DNA of 61,689 bases from CBDAKK01 sp965216965 (GCA_965216965.1 CBDCGX010000006.1:1-61689); one strand, 5' to 3'. Shown: positions 8,364 to 18,873, counted from the stretch's first letter. The notes: generated by a model from the letters alone, not told the origin. Translations and numbers: made by a program.

Positions 8364-9827
8364 ATGGAAAGTTACACAATTACAGAAAGAATCATTCATT
8401 CATTAAAGTATTTTTTTATCATAGGATTTGCACTCCTAATTATAGGAACCGTTATCATAATAGTCTATCAAACTAGTTCACAAAAAACGAGCGATGCTTC
8501 TATTACTCTTCTTGAACAAACCTATGAAGATTACAATACAATACTAAATGATTTTACCAATGATGATGCATCATTAGATAACAAAGAAACGCTCATAAAA
8601 AATTTACAAGAAATAACAAAGAAATATCCAAAATCTTTTGCCGCCCAAAAAGCCTACATGCGTATTGGTACTATTCTTTCATTCTCAAAAAACAGTTATC
8701 AGGAAGCACTTCAAAATTTCTTACATGCAACTAAAATAAATACAAAGAGTTATTTAATACCACTTGCATATTTTCAAGCAGGAGTAATAGCAGAAAAATT
8801 AAACAACACAGAAGAGGCAAAAAAATACTATCAAATAGTTACAGATAATACCACCGTCAATATTGTAAAAGCACATGCATTATTTTCATTAGGAAGAATA
8901 GTTGAACAAACAGCAAAAACAGCCCAAGAAAAAAAGAACGCACTAGGATACTATCAAACTATTATCGATAGTGATCTATGGGGAAATAGTAACTGGGCGT
9001 CGCTTGCAAAACCCGCATTTTATATATTAAATATGATAAATAAACTTTTTGCTACTACAACGCTAAAATATCTATTATGTGGTTTATTAATAGTAATTAT
9101 ATTTAATGGATGTGGACTTTCAAATATTACCTCTCTAAATTCCGCAAGTATAGAAAGAGTAGAGGAGGGGGTCATACGAATAAACCACAATACTTCTAAT
9201 ATAAATAACTTTCTTGGATATAATATATATTATAAATTTTACAACAGTGCCGACGCCTCTCTCTTGCAATCAGACAAAAACTATATAACAGATTCAACGA
9301 AGCAACCTTCTAGTAGTATTCTTACAACAAGAAAATTTAAATTAATACAAATTGTAACCATAAATCCCAATACTTTGGTAGTTACTAATACAAATACAGT
9401 GCCACATATTACCCCCCTAAGAGAATCTCTAGACCAACCATATGTTGTATATATAGACTTTTCGGAAGGAAAAGCCGTGTATCCACTACGAGAAACAATA
9501 AGTAATTCTATATTTTCTCAGCCTAATGGAAATGAATTTCATGTTATATTAATTAAAGCAAACGAAAACAATCAAACATCTATCATTCGAAGAGACCATA
9601 GCGTAAATACAACACCTAAAGGGTTTTTTAATTCAAAAACAATGAGCTCATACTCAAAAAAAGACTTTGACATAAAAACTATGATGAAAAATTTTAAATC
9701 TGATGATACCATACAAATAATATTTGCAATTCTACCGTATGGAATAGATTATGTTCAAGGACAAAAAATATATGGGGAGATTTCTATATCTCCCGAAATG
9801 ACTATACAATATAAGAACACTCCCTAA
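8364..9827 (+). CDS. TPR membrane protein running in frame into a lipoprotein-like domain
   Basis: One open frame of 488 codons containing what look like two proteins. Residues 1-230: an N-terminal membrane anchor (about 15-37) and TPR-like repeats (QEALQNFLHATKINTKSYL, EEAKKYYQIV), resembling spirochaetal TPR proteins next to foldases. From about residue 224 a fresh Met (ATG 9033) begins a second hydrophobic stretch ending in a lipobox, VIIFNGCGL, followed by about 240 residues of beta-rich lipoprotein-like sequence without a recognised family. A lipoprotein signal inside a protein is not expected, so a lost stop or frameshift near 9030, or internal initiation, is likely. Start 8364 chosen because AAAAAGGAT precedes it. 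Confidence 0.6.
   Translation: MESYTITERIIHSLKYFFIIGFALLIIGTVIIIVYQTSSQKTSDASITLLEQTYEDYNTILNDFTNDDASLDNKETLIKNLQEITKKYPKSFAAQKAYMRIGTILSFSKNSYQEALQNFLHATKINTKSYLIPLAYFQAGVIAEKLNNTEEAKKYYQIVTDNTTVNIVKAHALFSLGRIVEQTAKTAQEKKNALGYYQTIIDSDLWGNSNWASLAKPAFYILNMINKLFATTTLKYLLCGLLIVIIFNGCGLSNITSLNSASIERVEEGVIRINHNTSNINNFLGYNIYYKFYNSADASLLQSDKNYITDSTKQPSSSILTTRKFKLIQIVTINPNTLVVTNTNTVPHITPLRESLDQPYVVYIDFSEGKAVYPLRETISNSIFSQPNGNEFHVILIKANENNQTSIIRRDHSVNTTPKGFFNSKTMSSYSKKDFDIKTMMKNFKSDDTIQIIFAILPYGIDYVQGQKIYGEISISPEMTIQYKNTP
9033..9827 (+). other. Probable separate lipoprotein start inside the preceding frame
   Basis: ATG at 9033 begins a basic residue, a hydrophobic core (KYLLCGLLIVIIF) and the lipobox NGC, i.e. 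a complete lipoprotein signal peptide. The sequence before the ATG is AT-rich with no clear Shine-Dalgarno. If used, the product is a 264-residue lipoprotein of unknown function. This overlaps the call at 8364-9827 and is an alternative reading of it. Confidence 0.45.
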
Positions 9828-9963
9828 AATTCCACAAACGACGGCTTACTACAAAATACACAGCAATAAGTAGACAGAATATACATTATGACAAGTAATG
9901 GCAGTAATGCAATGAATGATAATATTGCATGAAAAACTAATATAAGATATAATATTGAATAAT

Positions 9964-11471
9964 ATGAATAAAAAAGTAAAGCCAGTACAACACCATAAAC
10001 CAATAAGCAAAATAGCCGTATACGCTATATTATTTCTTATAATAATTACCTTTATAGGTGCTCCTATTATCACTTTTCGCGCACAAAATTCTATAGATTC
10101 ACTTTCCTTTGGATCATACTATGGAAAAAAAATAGTGTATAACACGGATAATTATTTTGGAAGAAGTGTACAAGGAAATATTACTCAGTTTCAAGAACAA
10201 TTTAAAAATCAAGGGAGCTTAATAATTTTATTACTCAATATGCATGGAAAAGTGCATTTGATCAAACTGTAACTCATTATGCATTTCTATATCTTGCCAA
10301 AACAGCAAATTACACTCCAAGCAAAGAAAAAATAAATTCTACAATACTAACACTTCCTTATCTCCAAACAAACTCTACGTTTGACATACGGCTGTATAAT
10401 GCTTTAGGAACAAAGAAAAAACGAAATATTACGCTACTCCATAAAGAAATAGAAATATCACAAAACGTATATGATGACCTTATAAATATTGCAGTAAAAG
10501 CAAGTACGCAAGAACAAACTTTTATAAATGCAATGGAAGCAAATAAACGAAGATTTCGCTATGTAAGACTAAATAAAAACAATATTAAAGATACAACTAT
10601 TCTCACCACCTATGGTGAAAAAAATAAAGACTTATTTCTTTCATTGTCATTTAGTTCTATCACTGTAGATACAAAAAAACAAGCAGAAGAAGTACGTTCA
10701 TCTATTGTTGACAAGAATATCACATTTGAAGAAGCTGCAAAAGCCTATTCTACAGATTCTGGAAAAGAAGTGGGTGGAGATCGTGGTACTTTGTTTTCAT
10801 ATCAAATAGAAGAACAAGAAGGCAGAGAAGCTCTCAATGCTATAAAAAATATAAATACAGTAAATACAATCTCTCCTCCTATAGAGAATTTAAAAGGGAA
10901 TTATACAATTTACACAATTACAAAACTTCCTATTACTCCAGACTTTTCAACAGAAAAAATCCAAAATGCAATAAAAAATTACATGCTTGCAAACACGCCT
11001 GATATTATTCAGGACAATAAAATAAAAGAAGCAGAAACATTTATAAATGCGGCAAAGAAAATTGGATTTAATGCTGCTGCAAATAAATATGACTTAGAAA
11101 CCGGAAAAACAAACATGTTTCCTCTCAACATACAGAACACTTCGGCACTTACAAAAATAAAAAAAGTAGAAGGTGCAGATATTGGGTCTCTTGCTTCAGA
11201 ATCAGATATTTTAGAAAATATCTTTTTTACTCTCAATAAAAACCAATACTCAACCCCCTTTCTTATTGGGACATATATCTATGTGTTTGAAGTACTTGAC
11301 ATCTCAAAAGACAATGCAGTCGCTCCTGATATTACAGCCTTTGGAAAAGAAACACGAGAATCTATGCTGAAAGACATAATCATAACAAAAGGAAAATTTA
11401 AAGATAATTTTGAATCTGCATATACAAAAATCAATTCCCCCTCCTCATCACAAAACCCTCAAACTAATTAA
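9964..11471 (+). pseudogene. Parvulin-type peptidyl-prolyl isomerase (SurA/PpiD-like), one frameshift
   Basis: Membrane-anchored foldase for exported proteins. The N-terminus has a transmembrane segment (AVYAILFLIIITFIGAPII). The frame then breaks near 10204-10208 (TTTAAAAATC): adding one A gives FKKSRELNNFITQYAW and opens a single frame to 11471, about 502 residues. The isomerase domain is at about residues 219-319 (VDKNITFEEAAKAYSTDSG, VGGDRGTLF). The 136 bp before it hold no recognisable gene. The stop overlaps the next ATG (TAATG at 11469-11473). Could be a sequencing error, because everything after the break is well kept. Confidence 0.72.
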
Positions 11472-13097
11472 TGCTACCGTCAAAGAATGGAATAGATAAA
11501 ACAAATAGTATTACCCGGAGACTTAGTTCTCATATAAAAAGAATAAAAGAAAGAAGTGTAATACTTCTCATATGCCCTTCAAAAGTGAACATACAAGACA
11601 TACATGTATCTTTATGTAAACACGTAAAGTCTGATTCAACAATAGTAATAGTGTTTTTCAGCGATATTTTTTCGAATAAAGGAAAATATTAGACATTTAG
11701 ATAACCTTTATAGCATAGAAGCTCACACTGCCCTTGATGCTACTAAAAAAATTTCAAAAGTAATATGTCGCCACTTCCCTATACATGTATACACAATATA
11801 CTACACGACCCAAATGTACGCTCATAAAACAAAAACAGAATCATTACAAAAAATGCTTTACGCCTCTATTAAACAGAATTGGAGGAATCATGCAACAAGT
11901 ACCGTACTTGGAAGAAGGTGGATACATAATATTTGGAAAAATTTCTCTTCATGTGCTCAGGAAGATTCAAAAAATGCTATTACTTTTTCTCTTCCTAGCA
12001 TTACTGGTCCCATAGTTGTGCTCGGGCAGGTCCTTCTCTCACCCCAACACTTCTTGCTTGCATAAAAAATATAGGAAATATTTTACCCTCTTTACATGCG
12101 ACACCGCACTTTCCCCTCTTTTATGTGCAGACATAGTACCAGACGTGTGTGTAGCACTTGAAAGCCAATACTACAATGTACAAGATTTTATACCTCCATT
12201 CTTTACCAATACTCCCTCTGTAAAAGATATAACTCTTTATTGTGATATAACATCATATCCTCCAGTAAACAAACTATATTCAAGAAAGCATTTCTTTTCT
12301 ACAGAGTTTGCTCCCCTCTCTTTTTTTAGGAGAAATACTTTTTTAAAACACGCAATGATTCCTCCCCTTGGTTCAGTAGGATTACAAACCCTCTCTTTTG
12401 CATTACAATCCTTAAAAAACATTTGCATTCTCAGCGGACTCGACTTTGCTTTTTTAAAGGGAAAATCTCATTGTATACACTCGCCCTCTTATCACACATT
12501 GCTACATACTTCTCATCGTCTTCACCCTATCAGTAATATAAAAGATTTTCTAAGCACTACACTCTATGAAGCAAGCACGCGCACTCCTTCCAATAATGAT
12601 GCAACCTCCTTTCCTAAAAAAGTTACTGATTCTGTTTTGTTTTCATATGCACAACAATGTAATGAGCTCCTAAAAAAAACTCCTGCTACTCCCTACGAAA
12701 TAAATACAGAAAGCATGCTTAATAACACACAACAAATATCAATAGAAAACTTTATATGCCTTCTTCAACACTCTAATTCCCCCCCCCCTCGCTTACATGG
12801 CAAAGCATACATATATCCTCTACAAAGATACAAGATTTTCTTACTCAAGAATTACATTATGCACAAGCAGCAATTAGCACTATAAGTAAGCTTCAAAAGA
12901 ATAATTCGCTTCCTTCAAAAATGTGCCTCAACAGTCTTCTTGATTTTTATATATTCTCCCTTGCGGATGATCCTTACCTCATTCGCCACAGCGTAAAATA
13001 TTGGCATACTCACAAGGTATACAATAAAGTTCTTTCTAATGCAAGAAAGATACATCATGATATTTCACATGCACTTACAATGCTTAATAAAAATTGA
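11471..13097 (+). pseudogene. Maf/DUF115 motility-associated protein (6-hydroxymethylpterin pyrophosphokinase-like fold), at least four frameshifts
   Basis: Paralogue of the intact DUF115 protein at 55398-57224. Shared landmarks: the region before GAGPSL (recovered at about 12021 if GGG is read as GGGG), CDTALSPLLCADIVPD (compare VDTAMPLLNSLNIHVD) and PPLGSVGLQTLSFALQSL followed by LSGLDFAF. Frames shift near 11690, at 12021-12026, near 12097 and in the C10 run at 12779-12788 (C11 or C8 restores the last 100 codons to the TGA at 13095-13097). Family members are implicated in flagellin glycosylation. Its start overlaps the foldase stop. Broken as given; possibly phase-variable or affected by sequencing error. 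Confidence 0.7.
12779..12788 (+). repeat. C10 homopolymer inside the Maf-family coding region
   Basis: Ten consecutive C in otherwise AT-rich coding sequence, the longest G/C homopolymer in the window. With C10 the frame ends at 12885; with C11 or C8 it continues in the family-like frame to 13097. Such tracts are hot spots for slipped-strand mutation. Confidence 0.8.
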
Positions 13098-13103
13098 TGT
13101 TTT

Positions 13104-14923
13104 TTAGGTATTCTTTATTGAATCGCCAGTCTTAAGTACAGACAAAAACGCCTTCTGAGGCACTTCTACATTTCCAACAAGGCGTAATTTCTTTTTCCCT
13201 TCTTTTTGTCTTTCTAGAAGTTTTCTTTTTCCTTGTGATATCACCACCATAACATTTCCCTGTTACATCCTTACGAAATGCCGATATAGTCTCACGAGCA
13301 ACAACGTGCCCCCCAATAGCACCTTGTATTGCTATTGCAAACTGGTGACGAGGAATCTCCCCTTTTAACTTTTTACAAATATCTCTTGCTCTGTATATGG
13401 AATTTTCCTTACATAAAAGTTGAGATAATGCATCAATTTTTTTCCCATTTACCAATATATCAAGACGAGATAAATCCACCTTATTGTAATGGATAATTTC
13501 ATAATCAAATGAGGCATATCCTTTACTCACCGATTTTAAAGGATCGTAAAAATTATAAAATATTTCGGAAAGCGGCATTTCATAAATTACTTCTATTCGA
13601 GTTTTATCAAGATAATGCAATTGTTTTTGAACACCTCTTTTATTATTACAAAGAGACAAAATATTCCCAATAAATGTATTAGGACAAATAATGGTTGCTC
13701 GTATATACGGTTCTTCTGCAAAAGAAATTAATTCCGCCTTAGGCATTTTATCTGCTTGAGATACAGAATGCACTTCTCCAGAGGCAAGAGTCACATGATA
13801 TTCTACCGATGGTGCAGTAAAAATAACAGAAAGATTAAATTCTCTTTCTAACCGCTCTTGGATAATTTCTAAGTGAAGAAGCCCTAAAAAAACCACATCT
13901 ATATCCCGTGCCAAGTGCTACAGAACTGTCTTTCTCGTATACAAAAGAAGCATCGTTAAGTGCTAGTTTCTCCATGCCTTTTGTGAGAGCATCAAAATCA
14001 TTACTATCAACAGGATATGCTGAAGAAAAAACATAGGGCTTAACCTCTTTATATCCCGCAAGAGGGATAGTACAAGGACGTGATACTTCTGTTATGGTAT
14101 CTCCCACACGAACACTACTTATATCTTTAATTCCTGCAACAACAAACCCTATTTCTCCTGGTCCAAGCTCTTTTTGTGTAACCATAGATAAAACAAAATG
14201 CCCTACAGTTTCTACTGTATATTTCTTATTTGTTGCCATTGACATGATTTGCATATGTGATTGTAATGTTCCATCAATAATCCTGACATGAAGTACTACA
14301 CCTACATAAGGGTTATAGTGACTATCAAAAACTTGAGCACACAAAGATTTATTTTTATCTCCGTTGGGTGGAGGAATATATTCTACAATACTTTTGAATA
14401 AAGATTCTAACCCTATTCCTTTCTTCGCCGAAACCGAAACTATATGCTCTTTCTTCAAATCAAGTTCATTTTCTATTTGATGTGATACAGCATCAACATT
14501 CGCTATTGGCATATCTATTTTATTTATAACTGGAAGTATTTTGAGGTTATATTCTTCTGCTATAAAAAAATGTGACAACGTTTGGGCCTCAATTCCCTGC
14601 GTAGCATCTACAAGTAAAAGTGCTCCCTCACATGAAGAAATAGCTCTTGATACTTCATATGAAAAATCAACATGTCCAGGAGTATCTACTAAATTAAAAT
14701 AATATTTATTTCCATCAGAATATGTATATGGAAAATGCACTGCTTGAGATTTAATAGTTATTCCCCGTTCTTGTTCTATATCCATTGAGTCAAGCATCTG
14801 ATCGTGGAACTCTCTGCTATTAACAACCTTTGCTTGTTCTAAGAATCTATCCGCAAGCGTCGACTTTCCATGGTCTATGTGAGCAATAATACAAAAATTC
14901 CTTATATATCTTTGATCTATCAT
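13104..14923 (-). pseudogene. lepA: Elongation factor 4 (LepA), two frameshifts
   Basis: Translational GTPase that acts on stalled ribosomes. The N-terminal G domain is complete (AHIDHGKSTLADRF, DTPGHVDF, NKIDMP). The frame breaks in the A7 run at 13886-13892 (T7 on the coding strand; T6 restores GFLGLLHLEIIQERLEREF) and again at the T4 run 13221-13224 (one base fewer restores KKKLLERQKEGKKKLRLVGNVEVPQ to a TAA at 13104-13106). Repaired length is about 605 residues, normal for LepA. All flanking protein sequence is well conserved, so either recent inactivation or sequencing error; lepA is dispensable in many bacteria. Converges on the Maf gene with 6 bp between. Confidence 0.85.
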
Positions 14924-14938
14924 AATCTTCTTTGCATT

Positions 14939-16810
14939 TCATATAAAGTTATTGGGGGTTACGTTAAAAGTCAATATTAATCCTCCAGTAAGAAATCCTC
15001 GCTTTTGTTGTATAACAGTTATAGCTATTTGAATCAATTTAGAAGTCATTCTAACTTTTCGTATAGCCACAATATCACCCGTGCTAAATCCCGCTATATC
15101 AGCATAACTATCTACAAATACATGAGTAATTCTATAAATAGGACGAAAAGAACTATATTTAGTTACCTCAATGCTTGCACCAGTAAGTAGGGGGAAAATT
15201 TTATATAATGATGCCTTATTTACAATTTTAAACAATTGTTCTTTTCGCTGAGATCCCTGTACTAAAATAGAAGTGATTTTTTCTTCCTTTCTATTGTCTT
15301 TTTCCAAATTAGACGTATCAGTGCTTCCTTTATTTTGAGACCTATCTATAAGAGTTCTTTGTTCTTTTCGAAATATATCAAGACTATATATCTTTTCAAA
15401 ATTATCACCAAGCATTTCTTTCTGTAAAGAAAGAATATTTGTTGTTTTCTTCCCATTAATACTTACAATAATATCGCCCACTCTCAACGCCGAAAGATTT
15501 ACCTTGCTATTGGGATCTATATATACAACCTCAAGTCCATCTGAAGTTTCAAACACTCCAAGACCTAACCAAGTATGGAAAACTTTTTTTCCTTCAAACA
15601 ATTTTGGAAGCACAACAGAAATAATGCTTTCAGGAATAACAAAATTCAAACCTTCAAACCCATCTAAATTCACTTTTCCAAATACAATACCTACAAATGT
15701 GTTATCTTTATCAACTAAAGGACCTCCCGAGTTTCCTTTATTTACAGAAGCATCTATTTGCAATACTCCTCCCACTTGTAATATACGTCGATCCTTCCCA
15801 GATATTATTCCCGACGTTACCGTATTTGTGAGTCCTAATGGACTTCCTATTGCTTTAATTTTATCTCCCACTTCTACTTTATTTTTCTTTATTGGAAAAG
15901 CATATTTAGGTTTATGAATCACCTTTACGAGAGCAATATCTAAAAGAGGATCATACGCAATAACTTTTACAGGACGAGTCTGGAAATCATCTATGGGTAA
16001 CCGAGCAGATACATTTGAAATGCCTTCATATGTGGGATCAACTATTGTATGTATTACATGCTCATTGGTGAGTGCATATCCATTGCTAGTTATAAAAAAA
16101 GCACTCCCAAGACTTCGAGATATTTCTCCTCCACTATTTTCTCTTATCGTTATTCCATTATTGATATCCAAAACAAAAGTACTTTCAAGCAAGCTGTCCA
16201 TTGTTCCAGAAGGGGTAAAAGGATTAAAGAAAATAAGTGCTTCTTTTCTTTGAGATGCTAGTGCTGTATTTTTTTTCATGTCAGGAAAAACTTGTAACAT
16301 CTCATCATAATATTTAAGGAGTGCGGGGTAATTTTTCTTTTCTAACAAATAAGGTATAAACAAAGCATAAGTATTTCTTAATAGCTCATTCATAGTTTCT
16401 TTTTTCTTCTTTTTGAAAACTGTATATAACATTTGAATATTTTGTATGTGTGTAATAACAGAAAGATATTCTTTCTTATCAAGAAGCTCTCCTATAAAAT
16501 TTTCTGCCCTGTAAAGACTCCTATCCATAAGGGTGTCATATTGTTCTTTATTTATAGAATTAAGATAAAAAAACTTTTGTATAAGCGGAATAGCAATAAA
16601 AGGTTTATTCTTAAGATATTCTAGTAAATATATTTCATTTTTATAAGAAGATTTATCAAATACAATCTCTACTTTATCTGCGTGGAGTTTACGATCTGCA
16701 CGTAATTGAGAGTCTTTCAAAAATTGCGAAGAACAAGAAGAGAAAAACATAATAACAAGAATAATACATAAGCAAATATTTGTTTTAAGATATCTCTTAT
16801 AATGAGTCAT
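14939..16810 (-). CDS. HtrA/DegQ-like serine protease lipoprotein with PDZ domains
   Basis: Envelope quality-control protease, predicted to be lipid-anchored (lipobox FFSSC, about residues 23-27). It has 623 residues: a helical N-terminal region of about 190 residues not found in DegP, then the trypsin-like domain with His in TNEHVI (near 248), Asp in DPLLDIALVKV (near 288) and Ser in GNSGGPL (near 358), then a PDZ domain (LSALRVGDIIVSINGKK) and a second PDZ-like end (SYADIAGFSTGDIVAIRKV). The triad is complete. It follows ftsH by 2 bp, so two proteolysis genes are co-transcribed. Confidence 0.88.
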   Translation of the reverse strand: MTHYKRYLKTNICLCIILVIMFFSSCSSQFLKDSQLRADRKLHADKVEIVFDKSSYKNEIYLLEYLKNKPFIAIPLIQKFFYLNSINKEQYDTLMDRSLYRAENFIGELLDKKEYLSVITHIQNIQMLYTVFKKKKKETMNELLRNTYALFIPYLLEKKNYPALLKYYDEMLQVFPDMKKNTALASQRKEALIFFNPFTPSGTMDSLLESTFVLDINNGITIRENSGGEISRSLGSAFFITSNGYALTNEHVIHTIVDPTYEGISNVSARLPIDDFQTRPVKVIAYDPLLDIALVKVIHKPKYAFPIKKNKVEVGDKIKAIGSPLGLTNTVTSGIISGKDRRILQVGGVLQIDASVNKGNSGGPLVDKDNTFVGIVFGKVNLDGFEGLNFVIPESIISVVLPKLFEGKKVFHTWLGLGVFETSDGLEVVYIDPNSKVNLSALRVGDIIVSINGKKTTNILSLQKEMLGDNFEKIYSLDIFRKEQRTLIDRSQNKGSTDTSNLEKDNRKEEKITSILVQGSQRKEQLFKIVNKASLYKIFPLLTGASIEVTKYSSFRPIYRITHVFVDSYADIAGFSTGDIVAIRKVRMTSKLIQIAITVIQQKRGFLTGGLILTFNVTPNNFI

Positions 16811-16812
16811 AT

Positions 16813-18858
16813 CTATTTATTATTTACATCCTCAGACACCGTATTGCTTTTTGAAAAACTCAGTCCTGCACCTTTCATAGGTAAATTCAATAATTCTGAA
16901 ACCTGTTCTCCCAACAGTGTTTCACATTTCATAAGCTCATTTGCTAGAATATCAAGTTTATCTTTATTGATTTCTAATATATCTTTTGCCATATCAAAAG
17001 CCTCGCCTAAAACAACCTTAATTTCTTTGTCAATTTCTCTAGAAGTTTCATCCGAGTAAGTAGATGATGAGGAAGAATCTATAGGAAAAAAGAGTGAAGT
17101 ATTTTTTCTAGAATACGATATTGCACCTAATTTACTCATGCCCCAATCTCTAACCATTTTACTTGCAAGCTCCGTGGCTTGTTCAAGATCGTTTTGAACC
17201 CCTGTTGAATTTTCTGAGTAATATATATTCTCTGCAATAAATCCACCATAACATATTGATATTCTATCCATAAGATATCCTTTTCCCTTTCCATAGGAAT
17301 CTTTTTCAGGCAAAGAAAATGCAACTCCAAGTGCACGTCCTCGAGGTATAATTGTTACTTTATGCAATGGGTCTGCATTTTTTAATAAAAGATGCAATAG
17401 GGCATGACCTGACTCATGACGAGCTGTTCTTAATTTATCTTCTGGAGTTATAACCTTGCTCTTTCGAGCGGCACCCATAAGTATTTTATCTCTTGCCTCT
17501 TCAAAATCTTCCATTAGAACTTCATTTTTTGATACTCGTGCAGCAAAAAGGGCCGCCTCATTTACTAAATTTGCAAGATCTGCTCCAGAACACCCAACAG
17601 TTGCTCTCGCTATCTGCGTAAGATTTACGCTAGGACCTAATTTTACATTTTTTACATGTATCTTTAATATTTGCTCTCGTTCATTCAAATCTGGCATATC
17701 TACCACAACTTGCCTATCAAAGCGACCAGGTCGTAATAAGGCAGTATCAAGAACATCCGCTCGGTTTGTCGCTGCAAGCACAATTATTCTATCATGTATA
17801 TCAAATCCATCCATCTCAACAAGAAGTTGATTTAGTGTTTGTTCCCTCTCATCATGAACACCTCCTCCGTAGCCAGACGATCTTGAGCGACCTACTGCAT
17901 CAAGCTCATCTATAAAAATAATGCACGGCGTACTTTTTCTCGCTTGATCAAAAAGCTCTCTCACTCTTCCGGCCCCAACACCTGCAAACATTTCAACAAA
18001 ATCAGAACCAGACATATAAAAAAAGCTTACATGAGCCTCACCAGCACAAGCTCGAGCAAGGAGCGTCTTTCCTGTTCCAGGAGCTCCTACAAGTAATACT
18101 CCTCTAGGAATGCGAGCTCCTAATCTTTGAAATTTGTCAGGAATTTTTAAAAATTCTACAACCTCTTTAAGTTCATATTTTGCTTCATCTTGTCCTGCAA
18201 CATCAGCAAAGGTAACTTTTTTCTCATCGTTGCGAACATAAGAACGCACTTTGCTTTTTGCAAAAGGGAAACTTCCTCCTCCAAAACTTTTTAGTCCTCG
18301 TAGCATATAAAATATGAATAAAATACTTACAAGCCATGGAAGTGCAGAAGATATGATTTGTATGATGGTAATGGGCTGGCGTTTCCCTATAACCATCACA
18401 TTTCTTTTTTGTAATTGCTCCATTAATTTTCCATCAGGATAGGGTATAAGTGTTCTAAACTTACCTCCTGTAGATGAAAGTATACCTTCTACTTCTTTCC
18501 CATCAACAATAGTAACAGAGGAGATTTCTCCCTTATCAAGAAAAATCAAAAATTGAGAATAAGGGATCATGTTTTTTGAATATTCTCCAAAACTATTAAA
18601 GAAAAATGAAAAAGCAAAAACCCCTATCATAAATAGCATTATCAATAATATTGATTTATTAGAATTACGATTCTTACCATCTCCTTCTTGTTTCTTTCTA
18701 TAATCTTCATTTTGATTACGAGAATCTTTACTATTCTGTTTTTCTTCATTAGGAAAATTAAAAAATCCTAGATAGTGCTTTATACCGCTATAGGTCTGAC
18801 CTTTTAATACACGTATACTTCTTTGAGAAAGGAATAAAATACCTTTTAGAAATTTCAC
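16813..18858 (-). CDS. ftsH: ATP-dependent zinc metalloprotease FtsH
   Basis: Membrane-bound hexameric AAA+ protease that removes misassembled membrane proteins and regulators. It has 681 residues: a charged N-terminal cytoplasmic extension, TM1 about 70-88, a periplasmic loop, TM2 about 164-186, Walker A GAPGTGKT about 258-265, Walker B CIIFIDELDAVG, second region of homology ending in LRPGRFDRQ, and the zinc site HESGH about 481-485. The N-terminal extension of about 68 residues is longer than in Escherichia coli. It sits between tilS and the HtrA-like gene in a minus-strand operon. Confidence 0.97.
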   Translation of the reverse strand: MKFLKGILFLSQRSIRVLKGQTYSGIKHYLGFFNFPNEEKQNSKDSRNQNEDYRKKQEGDGKNRNSNKSILLIMLFMIGVFAFSFFFNSFGEYSKNMIPYSQFLIFLDKGEISSVTIVDGKEVEGILSSTGGKFRTLIPYPDGKLMEQLQKRNVMVIGKRQPITIIQIISSALPWLVSILFIFYMLRGLKSFGGGSFPFAKSKVRSYVRNDEKKVTFADVAGQDEAKYELKEVVEFLKIPDKFQRLGARIPRGVLLVGAPGTGKTLLARACAGEAHVSFFYMSGSDFVEMFAGVGAGRVRELFDQARKSTPCIIFIDELDAVGRSRSSGYGGGVHDEREQTLNQLLVEMDGFDIHDRIIVLAATNRADVLDTALLRPGRFDRQVVVDMPDLNEREQILKIHVKNVKLGPSVNLTQIARATVGCSGADLANLVNEAALFAARVSKNEVLMEDFEEARDKILMGAARKSKVITPEDKLRTARHESGHALLHLLLKNADPLHKVTIIPRGRALGVAFSLPEKDSYGKGKGYLMDRISICYGGFIAENIYYSENSTGVQNDLEQATELASKMVRDWGMSKLGAISYSRKNTSLFFPIDSSSSSTYSDETSREIDKEIKVVLGEAFDMAKDILEINKDKLDILANELMKCETLLGEQVSELLNLPMKGAGLSFSKSNTVSEDVNNK

Positions 18859-18873
18859 AAAAATTCTCCTAAT

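Noticed and set aside
10201..10215. Programmed -1 ribosomal frameshift in the foldase gene
   Set aside because: TTTAAAAAT contains a slippery-looking heptamer but in the wrong phase relative to the zero frame; mutation or sequencing error fits better.
15504..15917. 137-codon open frame on the plus strand
   Set aside because: Antisense to the protease and PDZ region of the HtrA-like gene; no family features.
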